Assembly: GCA_018436705.1 (NCBI GenBank)
Contig: JAHDLA010000018.1
Coordinates: 124,001 to 188,000, forward strand
Reading direction: 5' to 3'
Length of the DNA: 64,000 bases
Source of the DNA: Sedimentibacter sp.
GTDB taxonomy: Bacteria; Bacillota; Clostridia; Tissierellales; Sedimentibacteraceae
Shown one piece after another: positions 8,894 through 16,558 of the stretch. Every line of letters starts with the position of its first letter. Position 1 is the first letter of the stretch. The notes beneath the pieces were generated by a model that saw only the letters and a list, made by a program, of their open reading frames with translations, was not told where the DNA came from and did no database searches. Position numbers and translations under genes: made by a program.

Positions 8894-9421
8894 ATGTCAG
8901 GAGTTTCTATTGCTAAAAGATCATCATCATCTTTTATTCTAGGAGTTGCTATGCAAAGTGATTTGCAATTACCATCTGATTGTAACTTTAGAAGCAATGA
9001 TAGTAATTATAAAGGAGGTGCATTTCCAGAGTTTTTCCATGGGCACTATAAAGGAGTATATGGATTAGATGCAGGGATACTTTATAAGGATAATAAATTT
9101 TATCTATTTATTGGTGGGTTAAGTACAACAACTCAAACTTCTTGGTATGAAAGTACAGCGGTTTCTATATCTAAAGGAGAAACAGTTAAATTAAAAACAC
9201 ATTTTGGGAGTACCAACGAGATTATTGTAGAAGTATATAAAGCCAATGGTACTACTCTAATAAAATCTCTGGTTGGACAATTAAAATCTGAGGCATATAA
9301 CAGTTTAATAGCCGGACATGTTATTAACAGAGAATTAAATATCGCTATAAATGCTGATGCCAATGGAAAAGTTAATTTAAGTCCAGCAGTGTATTTTAAA
9401 AGTGCAAAATTCTCAAATTAA
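8894..9421 (+). CDS. Unknown 175-residue protein, candidate bacteriocin-like cargo
   Basis: I do not recognise this protein with certainty. It starts MSGVSIAKRSSSS and lacks a classical signal peptide. The rest looks like a beta-rich fold: YKGVYGLDAGILYKDNKFYLFIGG, then alternating strands (ETVKLKTHFG, IIVEVYKANG). The GLDAGILYKD segment recalls the secreted YrpD family of Bacillus, as a weak resemblance only. AAAGGAGG precedes the ATG at 8894. It sits behind a UviA-type promoter and directly after the holin gene, the place of the toxin gene in UviAB systems. Lack of a signal peptide fits holin-assisted release. Confidence 0.65.
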   Translation: MSGVSIAKRSSSSFILGVAMQSDLQLPSDCNFRSNDSNYKGGAFPEFFHGHYKGVYGLDAGILYKDNKFYLFIGGLSTTTQTSWYESTAVSISKGETVKLKTHFGSTNEIIVEVYKANGTTLIKSLVGQLKSEAYNSLIAGHVINRELNIAINADANGKVNLSPAVYFKSAKFSN

Positions 9422-9448
9422 ACAATTACATAAAGGGGAGGTAACACT

Positions 9449-9616
9449 TTGTCTTTATCAGCGGCAGAAAGTAGCGTCATATACAATAAGTGGGATGAAA
9501 CTCCTCCACAATCAGAATTGAGATATTTTAAATCATCTTATAACTCAGGAAGTAGTAATTCTTTCGTTTGGGACTTAACAAGCGCCACTCTTAACTATTT
9601 AGAATATGATATCTAA
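9449..9616 (+). CDS. 55-residue protein with TTG start, second gene of the cargo operon
   Basis: This short gene starts TTG TCT TTA TCA after a strong GGGGAGG site (9435-9441), 27 bases after the preceding stop. The protein starts MSLSAAESSVIYNKWDETPP, is polar, has two tryptophans and ends LEYDI, with no membrane segment or cysteine. Being the second cistron, it could be a partner peptide, a second subunit or an immunity factor. No family is recognised. Coding support comes from the ribosome site, the intact frame and the terminator placed just after the stop. Confidence 0.6.
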   Translation: MSLSAAESSVIYNKWDETPPQSELRYFKSSYNSGSSNSFVWDLTSATLNYLEYDI

Positions 9617-9630
9617 ATAAAATATTTATA

Positions 9631-9667
9631 ATATTTCAGATGGGTATTTAATGCTCATCTGAAATAT
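9631..9667. terminator. Bidirectional hairpin between convergent genes
   Basis: ATATTTCAGATG pairs with CATCTGAAATAT around a 13-base loop. It follows the 55-residue gene by 15 bases and includes the stop codon of the minus-strand gene at 9655. Confidence 0.65.
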
Positions 9668-10209
9668 AAAAAGTAACTTAATGTGCCGATATTGTATTGT
9701 TCCTTTATGTAATTTGTTAAATTATCATATCCAGATACATCATAATATACATCATTAATAAATATACCGTAATTTTCAGGATCTATTTTAATGCTACAGG
9801 TTAATTTAGATCCGTATTTTTTTATAAAAAATTTATTTTTTTCATTATAAATTAATTTTTCAATAGATAATTCAAGTTCTCCATTATTATTAATATCAAT
9901 AAGGTTACTGTCTTTTATAACCCATGTTCCCTTTTCACAAAGTATATTTTCCTCATCTGTTTTAGAAAATGAATTGTTTGCATCAGTAAAATGCCACATG
10001 CTACCATTTGATTTTAGGATTATTGCATCTTCTCTTTCTCCTATTACAATTGCATCATTAGACAAGGTTATAATCACATCCTGAATTGTTGCACCTGCTT
10101 TCATCCCCTTCAGCTGATAATAAGGTTTATTGACAGCCATAATAATTCCTGGTGATATTACTAATATTATAATTAAGATTACAAATAATGAATTCTTTAT
10201 ATTTGACAT
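9655..10209 (-). CDS. Exported or membrane-anchored protein of unknown function
   Basis: This 184-residue protein has an N-terminal hydrophobic helix (LFVILIIILVISPGIIMAV, about residues 8-26) after a short basic start. That makes it a signal peptide or anchor, with the rest outside the cell. The exterior part looks like an FG-GAP/VCBS-like or similar beta domain (DSNLIDINNNGELELSIEKL), which might bind calcium, but this is only a resemblance. AGGAGGATTGT precedes the ATG. It faces the cargo operon across a shared terminator. An immunity role is possible but not shown. Confidence 0.6.
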   Translation of the reverse strand: MSNIKNSLFVILIIILVISPGIIMAVNKPYYQLKGMKAGATIQDVIITLSNDAIVIGEREDAIILKSNGSMWHFTDANNSFSKTDEENILCEKGTWVIKDSNLIDINNNGELELSIEKLIYNEKNKFFIKKYGSKLTCSIKIDPENYGIFINDVYYDVSGYDNLTNYIKEQYNIGTLSYFLYFR

Positions 10210-10380
10210 ACAATCCTCCTAAATTTTCAAATATTATATCAGATTGAATTTAGATTTCCTACAAATTTAAGCAAACAACATGTTTATTTATATAAATGAC
10301 GTTGTTATTTTTATAATAGTTCCACTTCTCTTTTATTTGTTTTTAGAATCAATTAAATTATGATAAAAATAAGAGCTACC
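10210..10380. other. Noncoding spacer
   Basis: This is AT-rich and holds the likely minus-strand promoter for the gene ending at 9655. The sequence ATAATAGTTCCACTTC near 10316 recurs near 11950, another sign of duplication in this region. No gene is seen. Confidence 0.3.
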
Positions 10381-10480
10381 TAGTCCTTCGGTTACCTTTC
10401 CAAATTTGGCATAATGTCCATACAAATGAGGAGATTTCTTGTGCATGAAAAACTGTAAGCCTGCTGAATCCGAAAACATT
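10381..10480 (-). pseudogene. Fragment of a cyclophilin (PpiB) gene
   Basis: The minus strand reads LQFFMHKKSPHLYGHYAKFGKVTEGL with short flanks. This matches the internal part of the intact cyclophilin at 18986-19504 (QFFIMHKKSPHLDGQYAGFGKVTEGM). About 33 codons remain, with no start and no upstream or downstream parts. It is a scar of a second, divergent ppiB copy, not a functional gene. Confidence 0.8.
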
Positions 10481-10590
10481 CAACAGTATCCACAGATTAC
10501 CATCTGTTTTTTTTATAATATAAAATGATCATACATGCTAATAGTTTTAACGCGCTATTGAGCAGATCAACCACCGTCAAGCAATTAACT

Positions 10591-10669
10591 TTAATAATTT
10601 TCCGAATCACACCTTTTCAAAAAATCCACAACCTCATTTTTATATATGCGACCGATAGGTATCTTTGCA
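10591..10669 (-). pseudogene. C-terminal fragment of a LytTR response regulator gene
   Basis: The minus strand reads DAKIPIGRIYKNEVVDFL then KRCDSENY and a stop. This matches the end of the LytTR domain at 5732 (KKIPVGRGYKKFVFDYL). Only about 25 codons survive. The fragment is cut exactly where repeat copy 2 begins, so it marks a recombination junction. Confidence 0.75.
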
Positions 10670-10679
10670 TCTTGTTGAA

Positions 10680-10802
10680 GATTCTTTAAAAAAATAATAA
10701 ATATTTTTCTATCAGGTTTACAAATTGCATATACAAATTGTCTTTATATAGTGTAAGGCAAAATTAATTCAAAGATATTTTAAGAAAATCCGGATTGTGT
10801 TT
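10680..10802 (+). repeat. Duplicated promoter/leader, copy 2
   Basis: This copies 8711-8835, including the last codons of the holin gene (AGATTCTTTAAAAAAATAAT) and the promoter and leader. It begins immediately after the truncated LytTR fragment and supplies the promoter for the gene at 10864. Confidence 0.9.
10717..10748 (+). promoter_or_regulatory. UviA-type promoter, third copy
   Basis: TTTACA (10717-10722), 19-base spacer ending TTGT, CTTTATA (10742-10748), about 120 bases before the ATG at 10864. The same distance is seen for the gene at 8894. Confidence 0.65.
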
Positions 10803-10863
10803 TTGGATGAATTAACCTTATAAAAATAAAAAAACTAAAAAGGTATATAAAAGGAGAATGAAA

Positions 10864-11263
10864 ATGCCAAAATCTGGAGATAAAAAAAACAGTTACAACA
10901 ATTATGTATGAAAATGAAATAATTGAAATGAAAGATGCTGCATTGGACGCATATTATGCAGGTAATAATTACGGTGGTTTGATAGCTATATGCGAAATAC
11001 TTGTTACATATTTACCAAAGCCCTTTGATATTGCATCTGAAGTAATATTAGAGTTTTGTGATTTTATGGGTGGACAAGTGCTAGATTATTATTGGAATTT
11101 GTACAATGCATATAATGACGCTCAAAGTTTAATGACCGGTGCAGGACCAATTTTGTACTATGACGTAAAACAGAAATTTGTATATGTAGTTAAAGGGTCA
11201 ACGGGTGCTTGGATTGCTGATGGCTCAATGCCGACCTTTATAGGTCATTACGATGACTATTAA
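10864..11263 (+). CDS. Unknown small protein behind the duplicated promoter, with a frame break near its start
   Basis: AAAGGAG precedes the ATG at 10864, which opens MPKSGDKK and then stops at 10909 because of a run of eight A residues (10882-10889). With seven A residues the frame continues as TVTTIMYENEIIEMKDAA into the long frame 10904-11263. The long part (119 residues from the ATG at 10904) is acidic and aromatic-rich, with a hydrophobic centre (GGLIAICEILVTYLP) and a C-terminal GSTGAWIADGSMP stretch. No family is recognised. The break could be a real loss, slippage or a sequence error. By position it is a second cargo gene of the sigma regulon. Confidence 0.6.
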
Positions 11264-11278
11264 AAAGCAGGCAAGAAC

Positions 11279-11318
11279 AAGATTGTTACACTAAGCAATT
11301 AGTGTAACAATCTTTATT
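11279..11318 (+). terminator. Strong intrinsic terminator
   Basis: A perfect 16-bp stem, AAGATTGTTACACTAA against its complement, with a GCAA loop, followed by TATTTA. It lies 16 bases after the stop of the preceding gene. Confidence 0.85.
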
Positions 11319-11358
11319 TAAACAATTAAATTACACTATAATATAAATATATATCCAA

Positions 11359-11721
11359 TCAATCGGTTTTTTTAAATATCTGGAATTCGGGCATTCCCAC
11401 CGGCATCCATCCAAGATTTCTATCTATCCTATATTGTTGTTTCACAGTTGCATGGTCAAATTCATCATCTACGGTTATTATATTAGTAAAATCTGAATAC
11501 GCCCGTAAAATATCCAACATTTCTCCATCGCGAAATTCTTTGTGCTCGTCTAATACTTTGATTATCACTTTTGTGCGTGCCATCAGTTCTACTTCGTTCA
11601 TTGTACTGTAATCGGTTCTTACTATATAAAAACGCAGATAACAGAAATAGAAAAGAATAAGTATAACTGTTAAAGCTATAATAATAAATATTATCTTATT
11701 TCTTTTTTTTGTGAAGTCCAA
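11359..11721 (-). CDS. Membrane-anchored protein of unknown function (TTG start)
   Basis: This 120-residue protein has a basic start, one hydrophobic helix (IIFIIIALTVILILFYFCYL, about residues 9-28), and an outward soluble part (NEVELMARTKVIIKVLDEH ... WMPVGMPEFQIFKK). AGGAGGATAAG precedes a TTG codon at 11721; there is no in-frame ATG near it. It faces the 10864 gene across a terminator, the same arrangement as 9655 relative to 9449. No family is recognised. Confidence 0.6.
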   Translation of the reverse strand: MDFTKKRNKIIFIIIALTVILILFYFCYLRFYIVRTDYSTMNEVELMARTKVIIKVLDEHKEFRDGEMLDILRAYSDFTNIITVDDEFDHATVKQQYRIDRNLGWMPVGMPEFQIFKKTD

Positions 11722-11989
11722 TGACTTATCCTCCTAAATAAAAAGTATACTTTAACTCTCTGCATATCATATCGCACTTATAAAATATTTGGTATGATCT
11801 TACATAGAAAGCATTTTTTTATATAAACGGTTGAGCAACATGAATAGAATGCACACCTTTAATTTTGGGGACTAATTAATTTCACTGAATACAGAGTCTA
11901 ATGTATTTTCGTAATCAATAAGTATTTTTGATAATTCCTCATTTTTTTCATAATAGTTCCACTTCACTTAATTTATGTAAACAAATATT
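11722..11989. other. Noncoding, repeat-scarred spacer
   Basis: No gene is seen. The stretch carries ATAATAGTTCCACTTC near 11950, shared with about 10316, and should hold the promoter of the minus-strand gene ending at 11359. Confidence 0.3.
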
Positions 11990-12127
11990 CATCAATATGA
12001 AATAGCTGTAGAATATCTTGGTGTCAATGTCGATAAAAATGATGAATATGGAACCCAGAGCCAAATAGGAAGTTTCAGATTACAATTATCACTCACTCTA
12101 TCACCACAGTTCTCAATTGGTTCGTAA
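11990..12127 (+). pseudogene. C-terminal remnant of an unknown protein gene
   Basis: A clean frame of 45 codons reads HQYEIAVEYLGVNVDKNDEY, then GTQSQIGSFRLQLSLTL and SPQFSIGS before a stop. It has protein-like composition but no start codon or ribosome site, and a stop lies close upstream. It looks like the end of a deleted gene for a beta-rich protein. Family unknown. Confidence 0.5.
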
Positions 12128-12661
12128 TTATTCTTTCATATAAAAATTTGTTGAATTTTCAGGTACATCTTCAGGTTTAACAGAAAGCAAAAATGCTACA
12201 GCATGTTTAGTGAGTGAATTTTTTGAAGACTCATTATTCAATACATAAATTCTATCTTTAGTTTCTTTTTTATTGTCAAATTCTACTGTAAGGCTATTTC
12301 CCTCCTTTAATAAATACTTGACATCAGTAAAGGAATCATAAGAATGCCTTGGTCCTAATGAATATATAAAAACTAAATTTTCAGATTGAAAATCAATTTC
12401 TCTGTTATTAATTTCTGTTACCACTGAAGTCAAACAAACGAAATATTTATTACAAAAATTTGTCCAATCCTCTTCTGAGGTAAATACCAGACATCCTGTT
12501 GCACCAGAAAGCTGATTAAACTCATTAAGTGCAGCAAAGCCTTGGAATAATACTTGATATTCTATTTTTTCAGGCTCATTATTTTTACTGCATCCGGTTA
12601 AAATAATGAATATCATAAGAATCAAGCATGTAAAATTATTTAATATTTTACTTAGCTTCAA
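12128..12661 (-). CDS. Putative lipoprotein of unknown function (TTG start)
   Basis: An N-terminal lipoprotein signal ends at the lipobox ILTGC; the cysteine is about residue 24 counted from the TTG at 12661. The mature part is polar and about 150 residues long, with no recognised domain. I chose TTG because GGAGGTG lies 6 bases before it. The upstream ATG at 12676 overlaps that ribosome site and would place it inside the gene. It probably sits on the outer face of the membrane. Confidence 0.7.
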   Translation of the reverse strand: MKLSKILNNFTCLILMIFIILTGCSKNNEPEKIEYQVLFQGFAALNEFNQLSGATGCLVFTSEEDWTNFCNKYFVCLTSVVTEINNREIDFQSENLVFIYSLGPRHSYDSFTDVKYLLKEGNSLTVEFDNKKETKDRIYVLNNESSKNSLTKHAVAFLLSVKPEDVPENSTNFYMKE

Positions 12662-12676
12662 ATTTAACACCTCCAT

Positions 12677-13213
12677 GTCACACTTAATATATTCTTAAAT
12701 CTAAATCTTAAGTAAATAATTGTCTTAAATTATATCACATTCCAATAATCAATAATATCGCCTATACATAAAAAACACGTTTTCTTTTGTAAACAGCATT
12801 TTTTATAAATTTTCACTTACATGGTGACTTTGTCACAGAGCATAAAGCGAGCGGGGCTAAATATCCATTTTCTAGACATGCTTCTCATAATAGATACTGA
12901 CAATCAGTTTGACTAACAATAAAAACTCCAGAAAACTACTGCCACTGAAAAAGCGGGAATCCATTCTGTATTGGCAGTTACCTTGTATTCGGCCACTCCT
13001 CCTATTTTTAGTACATGATCGTTTCTATCCACACAAGAAGAAAAATAATTCCAAACATAATGATATCTATTTTAACTTTATTGGCAGTACGTAAAGCAAA
13101 AAACGCTACAAGCCTTATGGGTCGCAACGTTTTTCATTTCTGATTGGATGTTTTTTGGAACATTCGTTAGTCCTCTGTTTCGACTTTCTTAACCTCTTTT
13201 GCCGCGACGGTTA
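12677..13213. other. Intergenic stretch without recognisable gene
   Basis: There are only short open frames of implausible composition on both strands. A few T-rich segments could terminate the minus-strand operon ending at 13214, but no clear hairpin is seen. No RNA gene or mobile element is recognised. Confidence 0.35.
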
Positions 13214-14356
13214 CTATTGGCAATCACTAATAGTTTCAAGCGCATCAGTGCTTTCCACAACTTTTATGCCTTCGGATACAGCAATTTCGTATAAAGTCCT
13301 ATTTCTTTTATTTATTTCACCATAATTTTTTAAACAGTTGATTACCACGTCACAGGATTTCATACGGCGCATGGCACTATTGAAGATATCATCACTGATA
13401 GGTTCAAAGCTTTTTTCAAAAAATACTTCGCTGGCCAAATCACACGCCAGTTGATAATCAATATCGTTTTCGTGCAGTATACCTGTTATAAATGGTATTC
13501 TCTTTTTTTGCAGTGAGCGGTATTCCCCAATTCCCGTTCCGCCCCCTGCTATTACAAATATTTTTGGCTCTCCCTTTGACTTCTCCATCTCGAAACTGCC
13601 AAACAAAGGATTATAGCTTCCGTTAGTCAATTCGTAAAGATCACTTATAAGATCTTTTTGGAATATTTCTCGGGGAGTGCCTAAGTGGGTAATATACTCT
13701 CCCTTTACACACATCACTAAATCTGATACCTTTTGAGCCATGTCCAGCTCGTGGAGCGACATAATGACTGTTATATTGCGTTCTTCTGCTAAGGTTCTTA
13801 AAATGTTAAGAAGCTCAAGCTCATAATGTATGTCTAAAAAAGAAGTTGGTTCATCTAAAACTATTATCTCCGGCTCCTGGCAAATTGCTCTTGCAATCAG
13901 TATCCTTTGACGCTGCCCATCACTGATTTCATTAAAATCTCTATCTCGCAATTCCCATGCATTCACAAGATCCATAGCCTTTCGAATTTCCATATTGTCC
14001 TGTTCCGAAAGTATGCCAAGCATTCCGGTATATGGGTACCGTCCTGTTGCGACCACGTCTTTGCAAGTCATAAGCTCCGTTTTAAGCTTTTCTGTCAACA
14101 CGACAGCTAACAGATAGGACATATCTTTGTTACTCATAGTATCTATTGATTTATTGTCAATATAGACTGTTCCGTATATACTGTTTAGATGTTTTGTTAT
14201 GCTCTTTAGAATGGTGGATTTACCTGAGCCGTTGGGGCCGATTAAAGTCAGCACCTGCCCCTTTTTTAAGCGCATTTCAATATCTTTTATCATAGGCTTA
14301 CCGTTATAGCCTACCGTCAGCTGCTTTGTGCTGAAAAAGTATTCCGTAGTCATCAT
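13214..14356 (-). CDS. ABC transporter ATP-binding protein, siderophore/corrinoid (FecE/BtuD) type, with extra C-terminal domain
   Basis: This is the cytoplasmic ATPase of the importer. Walker A GPNGSGKST lies near residue 40, the signature region is ISDGQRQRILIARA, and Walker B with its glutamate is IIVLDEPTSFLD. The first ~250 residues are a normal FecE/BtuD module. About 125 extra residues follow (IFVIAGGGTGIGEYRSLQ ... CDVVINCLKNYGEINKRN), which look like a Rossmann-type nucleotide-binding domain. The start ATG (14356) overlaps the permease stop as ATGA; longer frames would run through the permease gene. The role of the extra domain is unknown. Confidence 0.85.
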   Translation of the reverse strand: MMTTEYFFSTKQLTVGYNGKPMIKDIEMRLKKGQVLTLIGPNGSGKSTILKSITKHLNSIYGTVYIDNKSIDTMSNKDMSYLLAVVLTEKLKTELMTCKDVVATGRYPYTGMLGILSEQDNMEIRKAMDLVNAWELRDRDFNEISDGQRQRILIARAICQEPEIIVLDEPTSFLDIHYELELLNILRTLAEERNITVIMSLHELDMAQKVSDLVMCVKGEYITHLGTPREIFQKDLISDLYELTNGSYNPLFGSFEMEKSKGEPKIFVIAGGGTGIGEYRSLQKKRIPFITGILHENDIDYQLACDLASEVFFEKSFEPISDDIFNSAMRRMKSCDVVINCLKNYGEINKRNRTLYEIAVSEGIKVVESTDALETISDCQ

Positions 14357-15378
14357 TGTACTCTCTTTCTTAACATAATGTAAATAACAATAGGAACCCC
14401 AAACACTGAGCTCACTGAACTTACGCTTAGTTCCACAGGAGCAAATAAAACCCTTGCTATTAGATCGCAGCCTAAACAGAAAACAGAACCGCCTAAGAAG
14501 CACATAGGAGTGACAATAAGCGGCTTTGATGTTTTCAAAAATGATTTTACCAAATGTGGCACTGCTATACCTACAAATGATATGGGACCGGCAAAGGCAG
14601 TAACGCAGGCGCACAGAAAGCTGGAAAGCAATATGAGCATGACTCGAAACAATTTGATGTTTACGCCCATATTCTGCGCATAGCTTTCGCCCATCTGATA
14701 AGCACCTATAGATTTAGACATAAGAAACACAATAGCCGAGGCAGACATTACAACCATAGCCATTACACGTACGTCCCTCCATGAAGTTCCTGAGAAGCTG
14801 CCAAGAGACCAATTATGAAGATTTACAATGTTTGCATCATTTGCAAATGTAATCATTATGTCTGTGGTCGCAGAGCATATATAGCCAATCATAACGCCGC
14901 AGACAATAAGCATTGACGCCTTCTTCACCTTTCTAGATATGATAAGAACAAAACCCATGGAAAGCATAGCCCCTGCAAATGCTGCAGCTATAAGGACTCC
15001 GGAGCTGACAGCATGGTACTTGCTGAGTACTGTTATCATTACTATGGCAACCATCATTTTTGAACCGGATGAAATCCCCAGCACATATGGTCCCGCAATA
15101 GGATTATTGAAAAAAGTTTGAAGCAAGAAGCCTGACAGAGTCAGTGCTCCTCCCAGTATAATACCTGCTGCTATTCTTGGCAGTCGAACCTTCCAGATTA
15201 TGCTGTAATCAGCATCATTTCCGCCACGGTTGAACAATATTTTGATAATATCTTTCACCGAAACGTCTACGCTCCCCAACTTAATATTCAATAATAACAA
15301 AACCACAAAGAGAACAATTAATATAGTCAGTGTTATAAAATACCTTAAGTATCTTGCGCTTTTGTTTTCTATTTCCAT
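14353..15378 (-). CDS. ABC transporter permease, FecCD/BtuC type
   Basis: This 341-residue permease has the many hydrophobic helices and hallmark segments of the FecCD/BtuC family: WKVRLPRIAAGIILGGALTLSG near residues 63-84 and the late PISFVGIAVPHLVK. It forms the transmembrane channel for cobalamin, heme or siderophore import together with the ATPase that overlaps it by four bases. The substrate is best judged from the B12 riboswitch and the CbiK gene in the same operon. Confidence 0.92.
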   Translation of the reverse strand: MEIENKSARYLRYFITLTILIVLFVVLLLLNIKLGSVDVSVKDIIKILFNRGGNDADYSIIWKVRLPRIAAGIILGGALTLSGFLLQTFFNNPIAGPYVLGISSGSKMMVAIVMITVLSKYHAVSSGVLIAAAFAGAMLSMGFVLIISRKVKKASMLIVCGVMIGYICSATTDIMITFANDANIVNLHNWSLGSFSGTSWRDVRVMAMVVMSASAIVFLMSKSIGAYQMGESYAQNMGVNIKLFRVMLILLSSFLCACVTAFAGPISFVGIAVPHLVKSFLKTSKPLIVTPMCFLGGSVFCLGCDLIARVLFAPVELSVSSVSSVFGVPIVIYIMLRKRVQ

Positions 15379-15399
15379 TCACTTTTCCCCGCTGAGTTA

Positions 15400-16548
15400 T
15401 TAATGCAGCTTGTACATAAAATTTAATTCTGTCAGATTTTTGTCGTCATCAGTTAACATATGGCGAATATCTGAAATCATCAGGCCAAACTGTGTAGTTT
15501 CTTGAAACAGATTTTTGCTTGTGCACCATACATTTCCGTTTTGAACCGCCTTAAAATCTTCCATCAAGCTGTTTTTATTTATCAATTCTTCTACGGAAGA
15601 AAGCTCGCCGTCTATAGTGCTATTGTATATAATAAAATCTGCATCTTTTGCTGTGGAATAAAATTTTTCCATTTCAAGTGTTACTGTACTGGTGGCGCTT
15701 TCCGGATCTCCAAGGTCATCGTATATATAATTACCTCCGGCAAGCTTAATCATTCTTGTTACATAGTCACCTGATTTTCTGGCAATGGCATTGCCTGAAG
15801 AACTTATATAGAAAAACGCTACTGTTTTACCTGTGTTTTCCTGATTTGAAACTTCCTCCAAATAACTTGCCTGTTCGTTAAAAACTTGTTTTGCAACTGA
15901 TTCTTTTCCTGTTAAGACTCCGTAAAGTTTTATCCACTCAGTGCGCCCAAGAGGATGAACTTCATAGCTTGACTGGTCTGTAAGAACCGGAATACCCAGT
16001 TCTTCCAGCTTTTCTTTAACCTCCGGAGTATGATTTATCATTGTGGACTCAACTGCAAGGTTACAGCCATTTGACATAATTAGCTCATAGTCTGGCGCAT
16101 TATATTTTCCCGCATATATAATATCGCCGGCTTCCATTGCTGCCCTTGCATTTTCAATATACCAATCTTTGGATTTTGTTCCTGACAGGCTGATACTATC
16201 CAAGGAGTTCAGGGCATCAAATAGACACATAGAAGAAGTGGCAACGAGATAGATGTCCTCAATAGGCTGCCTCAGAACCGCAATGTCTGAATCTATGCCT
16301 TCCGGTATATCAGCAGACTCCGGTACAACCAGATATCTTCCGCCGTCTGATATTGTTATCAGGGCATACCCACCGTTGTAATAGTCTACACCAAAATTTT
16401 CTGCATACTTAAGCTCTAAGCTGCTTTCCGGCTCCCATCCGTTTCCAAGCCCTTTCTCGCTTACATGGTTGCTGCCGGCGCATCCTGTAATAACCAGAAA
16501 AATAATCATCACACATGCCGTAATAAGTATATATTGCTTTTTTATCAT
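15400..16548 (-). CDS. ABC transporter substrate-binding lipoprotein (BtuF/FepB type)
   Basis: A lipoprotein signal with lipobox VITGC (Cys23) leads into a periplasmic-binding-protein fold of the BtuF/FepB class. Typical segments are DIAVLRQPIEDIYLVATSSM, EKLEELGIPVLTD and GGNYIYDDLG. It captures the substrate at the cell surface and hands it to the permease 22 bases downstream. Given the riboswitch and the chelatase, cobalamin, a corrinoid precursor or another metallo-tetrapyrrole is the likely ligand. Confidence 0.85.
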   Translation of the reverse strand: MIKKQYILITACVMIIFLVITGCAGSNHVSEKGLGNGWEPESSLELKYAENFGVDYYNGGYALITISDGGRYLVVPESADIPEGIDSDIAVLRQPIEDIYLVATSSMCLFDALNSLDSISLSGTKSKDWYIENARAAMEAGDIIYAGKYNAPDYELIMSNGCNLAVESTMINHTPEVKEKLEELGIPVLTDQSSYEVHPLGRTEWIKLYGVLTGKESVAKQVFNEQASYLEEVSNQENTGKTVAFFYISSSGNAIARKSGDYVTRMIKLAGGNYIYDDLGDPESATSTVTLEMEKFYSTAKDADFIIYNSTIDGELSSVEELINKNSLMEDFKAVQNGNVWCTSKNLFQETTQFGLMISDIRHMLTDDDKNLTELNFMYKLH

Positions 16549-16558
16549 TTTTTAATCC

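Noticed and set aside
12909..13094. Plus-strand open frame in the spacer before the ABC ATPase gene
   Set aside because: No ribosome site, basic and low-complexity translation; likely chance.
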